Assembly: GCF_023653175.1 (NCBI RefSeq)
Contig: NZ_JAMNXL010000006.1
Coordinates: forward strand, 1 to 53,144
Source of the DNA: Erythrobacter sp.
Lineage (GTDB): Bacteria > Pseudomonadota > Alphaproteobacteria > Sphingomonadales > Sphingomonadaceae
Length of the DNA stretch: 53,144 nucleotides
Direction: 5' to 3'
A model generated the notes under the pieces. It was not told where the DNA came from. It was given only the letters and a program-made list of their open reading frames with translations, and searched no databases. Within the stretch, counting starts at the first letter, position 1. Every line of letters starts with the position of its first letter. Positions 50,244-53,144 of the stretch are shown piece by piece. Both the position numbers and the translations under genes were made by a program.

Positions 50244-51131
50244 ATGGCCACGCTCAATCTCCACCACCTGCGCCTGTTCCGCGCCGTCGCCCGTGAGGGC
50301 ACGCTGACCGCCGCCGCGCGTGCGCTCAACATCTCGCAAAGCGCGGTCTCGACCCAGATCAAGGCGCTCGAGACCGACCTCGGCCACGATCTGTTTGAAC
50401 GGCGCGGGCGCAATCTGGTGCTGACCGAGGCCGGGCGGATCGCGCTCGACTATGCCGAGCAGATCTTCCGCGCTTCCGAACAGCTCACCGCCACCTTCCG
50501 CGCGGTGGGCGGGCAGAGGAAGGTGCTCCGCATCGGCGCGCTCGCCACGCTCTCGCGCAACTTCCAGATGGGGTTTCTGGCACCGCTGCTGGGGCGCGAC
50601 GATGTCGAGGTGGTGCTGCGCTCTGGCACACAGGCCTCCCTGCTGCGCGCGCTGGAAGCGCTCAGGATCGACGTGCTGCTCACCAACCAGGTGCCCGCCC
50701 GCGACGCGGCGAGTCCCTATCTGGTGCGGCGGCTGGCCGAGCAGCCGGTCAGCCTCGTCGGCAGCCGCACGCGGCTGGCGCTGGCAGCCCAGGGCCTGCC
50801 GATGCTGCTGTCGCGCGCGCCGCTGATCCTGCCCACCCCCGAAACCGCGCTGCGCGCCGGATTCGACGCGCTGGTCGAGGGACTCGGCATCGTTCCGCGC
50901 ATCGCCGCCGAAGCCGACGACATGGCGATGCTGCGCCTGCTCGCGCGCTCGGACGCGGGCGTCGCGGTGATCCCGCCGATCGTGGTGCGCGACGAGCTGG
51001 CCAATGGCACGCTCTACGAGCTCGCCCAGCTGCCCGGCCTTACCGAGGAGTTCCACGCCGTCACCACCCCGCGCACCTTCCCCAATCCGCTGCTGCGCGA
51101 TGTGCTCGGGACGACAGGTGGGGGGGGCTGA
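50244..51131 (+). CDS. LysR family transcriptional regulator
   Basis: LNLHHLRLFRAVAREGTLTAAARALNISQSAVSTQIKALETDLGHDLFERRGRNLVLTEAG; divergent from dabB. Confidence 0.94.
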   Translation: MATLNLHHLRLFRAVAREGTLTAAARALNISQSAVSTQIKALETDLGHDLFERRGRNLVLTEAGRIALDYAEQIFRASEQLTATFRAVGGQRKVLRIGALATLSRNFQMGFLAPLLGRDDVEVVLRSGTQASLLRALEALRIDVLLTNQVPARDAASPYLVRRLAEQPVSLVGSRTRLALAAQGLPMLLSRAPLILPTPETALRAGFDALVEGLGIVPRIAAEADDMAMLRLLARSDAGVAVIPPIVVRDELANGTLYELAQLPGLTEEFHAVTTPRTFPNPLLRDVLGTTGGGG

Positions 51132-51220
51132 CGTGTCCGCTGCGGCCCTCTGACCACCCACCGACATCTAACTTGCAAGACTTGCAGCATTGCAGGCTGC
51201 GGATTAATGCCGCCATCCCT

Positions 51221-52375
51221 ATGCAAGAGAGTTCCATGCAGGAAACGCACGTCGCACCCAACGCCACGATGACCGGCCGCCCGGTCATTTCCGCCACCGG
51301 TCTGTTCACTCCGCCCGAAAGCATCACCAACGAGGAGCTGGTCGCAAGCTTCAACGCCTTTGTTGACCGCCACAATGCCGCGAACCCGGACGCCGAACCT
51401 CTGGCCTATTCCACGGTGGAGTTCATCGAGAAGGCGAGCGGGATCAAGGCGCGCCACGTGATGAGCAAGGCGCCGATCCTCGACCCTGCAATCATGTGTC
51501 CGCGCCTGCCCGAGCGCGAGAACGACGAGATCTCGGTGATGGCCGAAATCGGCGTCGCTGCAGCCAAGCAGGCGCTGGAGCGCGCAGGACGGCGGCCCGA
51601 GGATGTCGATGCGGTGCTGTGCGCAGCCTCGAACATGCAGCGCGCCTACCCTGCGATGGCGATCGAGATCCAGCAGGCACTGGGGATCGAGGGCTTCGGC
51701 TTCGACATGAATGTCGCCTGCTCCTCGGCAACCTTCGGCATCCAGACCGCGGCCGATTACGTGAGGGCGGGCAATGCGCGGAGCGTGCTGGTGGTCAGCC
51801 CTGAAATCACCTCGGGCCACCTCAACTGGCGCGACCGGGACAGCCACTTCATCTTCGGTGACGTGGCGACCGCGGTGCTGGTGGAAGACGCCGCCATCGC
51901 GCCCGTGCAGCACTGGGAAATCCTCGGCACCAAGCTGAAGACGGTGTTTTCGAACAACATCCGCAACAATTTCGGCTTTCTGAACCGCGCCGCGCCCGAG
52001 GGCGAGGGCGCGCCCGACAAGCTCTTCGTCCAGGAAGGGCGCAAGGTTTTCAAGGAAGTGGTGCCGATGGTCGCGCAGATGATCGTCGAGGAGGCCGCGC
52101 GGCTCGGGATCGATCCGGCGGGTTTGCGGCGACTGTGGCTGCATCAGGCCAACGCGGGGATGAACCGGCTGATCGCGCATCGCGTGCTTGGCCACGAAGC
52201 GACAGGGGACGAAAGCCCGACCGTGCTCGACACCTACGGCAACACCTCGAGCGCCGGTTCCATCATCGCTTTTCATATGCATAATGAGGAGCTTGGCGCG
52301 GGCGATACCGGGCTGATCTGCTCGTTCGGTGCGGGCTATTCGGCCGGCACCGTGTTCGTGCGCAAGGTTGGCTGA
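51221..52375 (+). CDS. beta-ketoacyl-ACP synthase III-like protein
   Basis: VISATGLFTPPESITNEELV...DMNVACSSATFGIQTAADYV...WLHQANAGMNRLI...DTYGNTSSAGSI (Cys-His-Asn triad). Confidence 0.9.
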   Translation: MQESSMQETHVAPNATMTGRPVISATGLFTPPESITNEELVASFNAFVDRHNAANPDAEPLAYSTVEFIEKASGIKARHVMSKAPILDPAIMCPRLPERENDEISVMAEIGVAAAKQALERAGRRPEDVDAVLCAASNMQRAYPAMAIEIQQALGIEGFGFDMNVACSSATFGIQTAADYVRAGNARSVLVVSPEITSGHLNWRDRDSHFIFGDVATAVLVEDAAIAPVQHWEILGTKLKTVFSNNIRNNFGFLNRAAPEGEGAPDKLFVQEGRKVFKEVVPMVAQMIVEEAARLGIDPAGLRRLWLHQANAGMNRLIAHRVLGHEATGDESPTVLDTYGNTSSAGSIIAFHMHNEELGAGDTGLICSFGAGYSAGTVFVRKVG

Positions 52376-52426
52376 GGGGGCGACTTGCCTTGCGGGGGGC
52401 GCAAGCTCTCCCTAGAAGCGTGAGCC

Positions 52427-53144
52427 ATGGCAGGTGAAATCCTCGACAACAAGGGCCGCGGCGAGGCGGGCTGGGACTGGCCCGCGATCCATCCCGAAGG
52501 ACGCAAGTTCGGGCTGATCGCGGTCGCTGTGAGCCTGTTCTTCCTGCTCGTGCTCAGCTGGGAGATCATCGGCTGGCCGCTGCTGGTGCTGTCGGGGGGC
52601 ATCTTCGCCTTCTTCCGCGATCCCGAGCGCGTGGTGCCGCAGGCCGACAGCGTGATCCTCTCGCCCGCCGACGGGATCGTGAGCCTCATCCGGGAGGTCG
52701 AGCCCCCGCTCGAACTCCAGATCGACGATGGTTCGGGCTATCCGGGTCTGCCTGCGGGCCCGGTGACGCGAGTGTCGATCTTCATGAGCGTCTTCGATGT
52801 TCACATCAACCGCACGCCCGTGGGCGGCACGGTGCGCCGCGTGGTCTACATCCCCGGCCGCTTCGTGAACGCCGAGCTCGACAAGGCGGGCGAGGAGAAT
52901 GAGCGCCAGCACCTGCTGGTCGAGCGCTCTGACGGCTTGCGCGTCGGTTTCACCCAGATCGCGGGGCTGGTGGCGCGGCGGATCGTGCCTTTCGTCAAGC
53001 CCGGCGACATCCTCGCCAAGGGCCAGCGGGTGGGGCTGATCCGCTTCGGCAGCCGGGTCGACGTGTACCTGCCCGCCGGGACCGACGCCAAGGTCATGAT
53101 CGGCCAGACGGTGGTCGCGGGCGAGACGGTGCTTGCCGAGATCG
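52427..53144 (+). CDS. psd: phosphatidylserine decarboxylase (partial, runs off the window)
   Basis: Open frame from ATG 52427: [31 protein letters not shown]...[27 protein letters not shown]...[18 protein letters not shown]. Confidence 0.92.
   Translation, partial: MAGEILDNKGRGEAGWDWPAIHPEGRKFGLIAVAVSLFFLLVLSWEIIGWPLLVLSGGIFAFFRDPERVVPQADSVILSPADGIVSLIREVEPPLELQIDDGSGYPGLPAGPVTRVSIFMSVFDVHINRTPVGGTVRRVVYIPGRFVNAELDKAGEENERQHLLVERSDGLRVGFTQIAGLVARRIVPFVKPGDILAKGQRVGLIRFGSRVDVYLPAGTDAKVMIGQTVVAGETVLAEI

Overview
High-GC alphaproteobacterial chromosome segment. The gene set (WalW, GTA-type holin, DUF6456-like protein, sphingomonad-style HTH/S24 regulator) suggests Sphingomonadales/Erythrobacteraceae, but this is inferred without a database search. 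Most of the window is ordinary core genome: accBC/aroQ, yajC-secDF, hrpB, SRP RNA, dnaX-ybaB, lon, hupB, rlmB, polyprenyl synthase, chorismate mutase, psd and three tRNAs. Three areas stand out. (1) A lone GTA-type 3-TM holin gene (9798-10211) and, 10 kb away, a divergent pair of an XRE/S24-like regulator and a DUF6456-like protein (20265-21517). The holin and DUF6456 promoters share an ungapped 20-bp element (16/20 identical) at almost the same distance from the start codon, inside TAACC-N5-GGTKA palindromes. This could be a dispersed gene-transfer-agent regulon. (2) A ~1.5 kb degenerate integrative element in tRNA-Tyr: 22-bp att direct repeats, paired GGTACGGAA arm-type sites at both ends with identical 13-bp spacing, an integrase truncated before its catalytic domain, and an iteron-like array (CTATAGG-N11-GATCC). 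(3) A dabA/dabB inorganic-carbon uptake operon with a divergent LysR regulator, next to an ORF interrupted by a single in-frame TGA. Most long ORFs opposite these genes in the track are GC-driven shadow ORFs and are not called.
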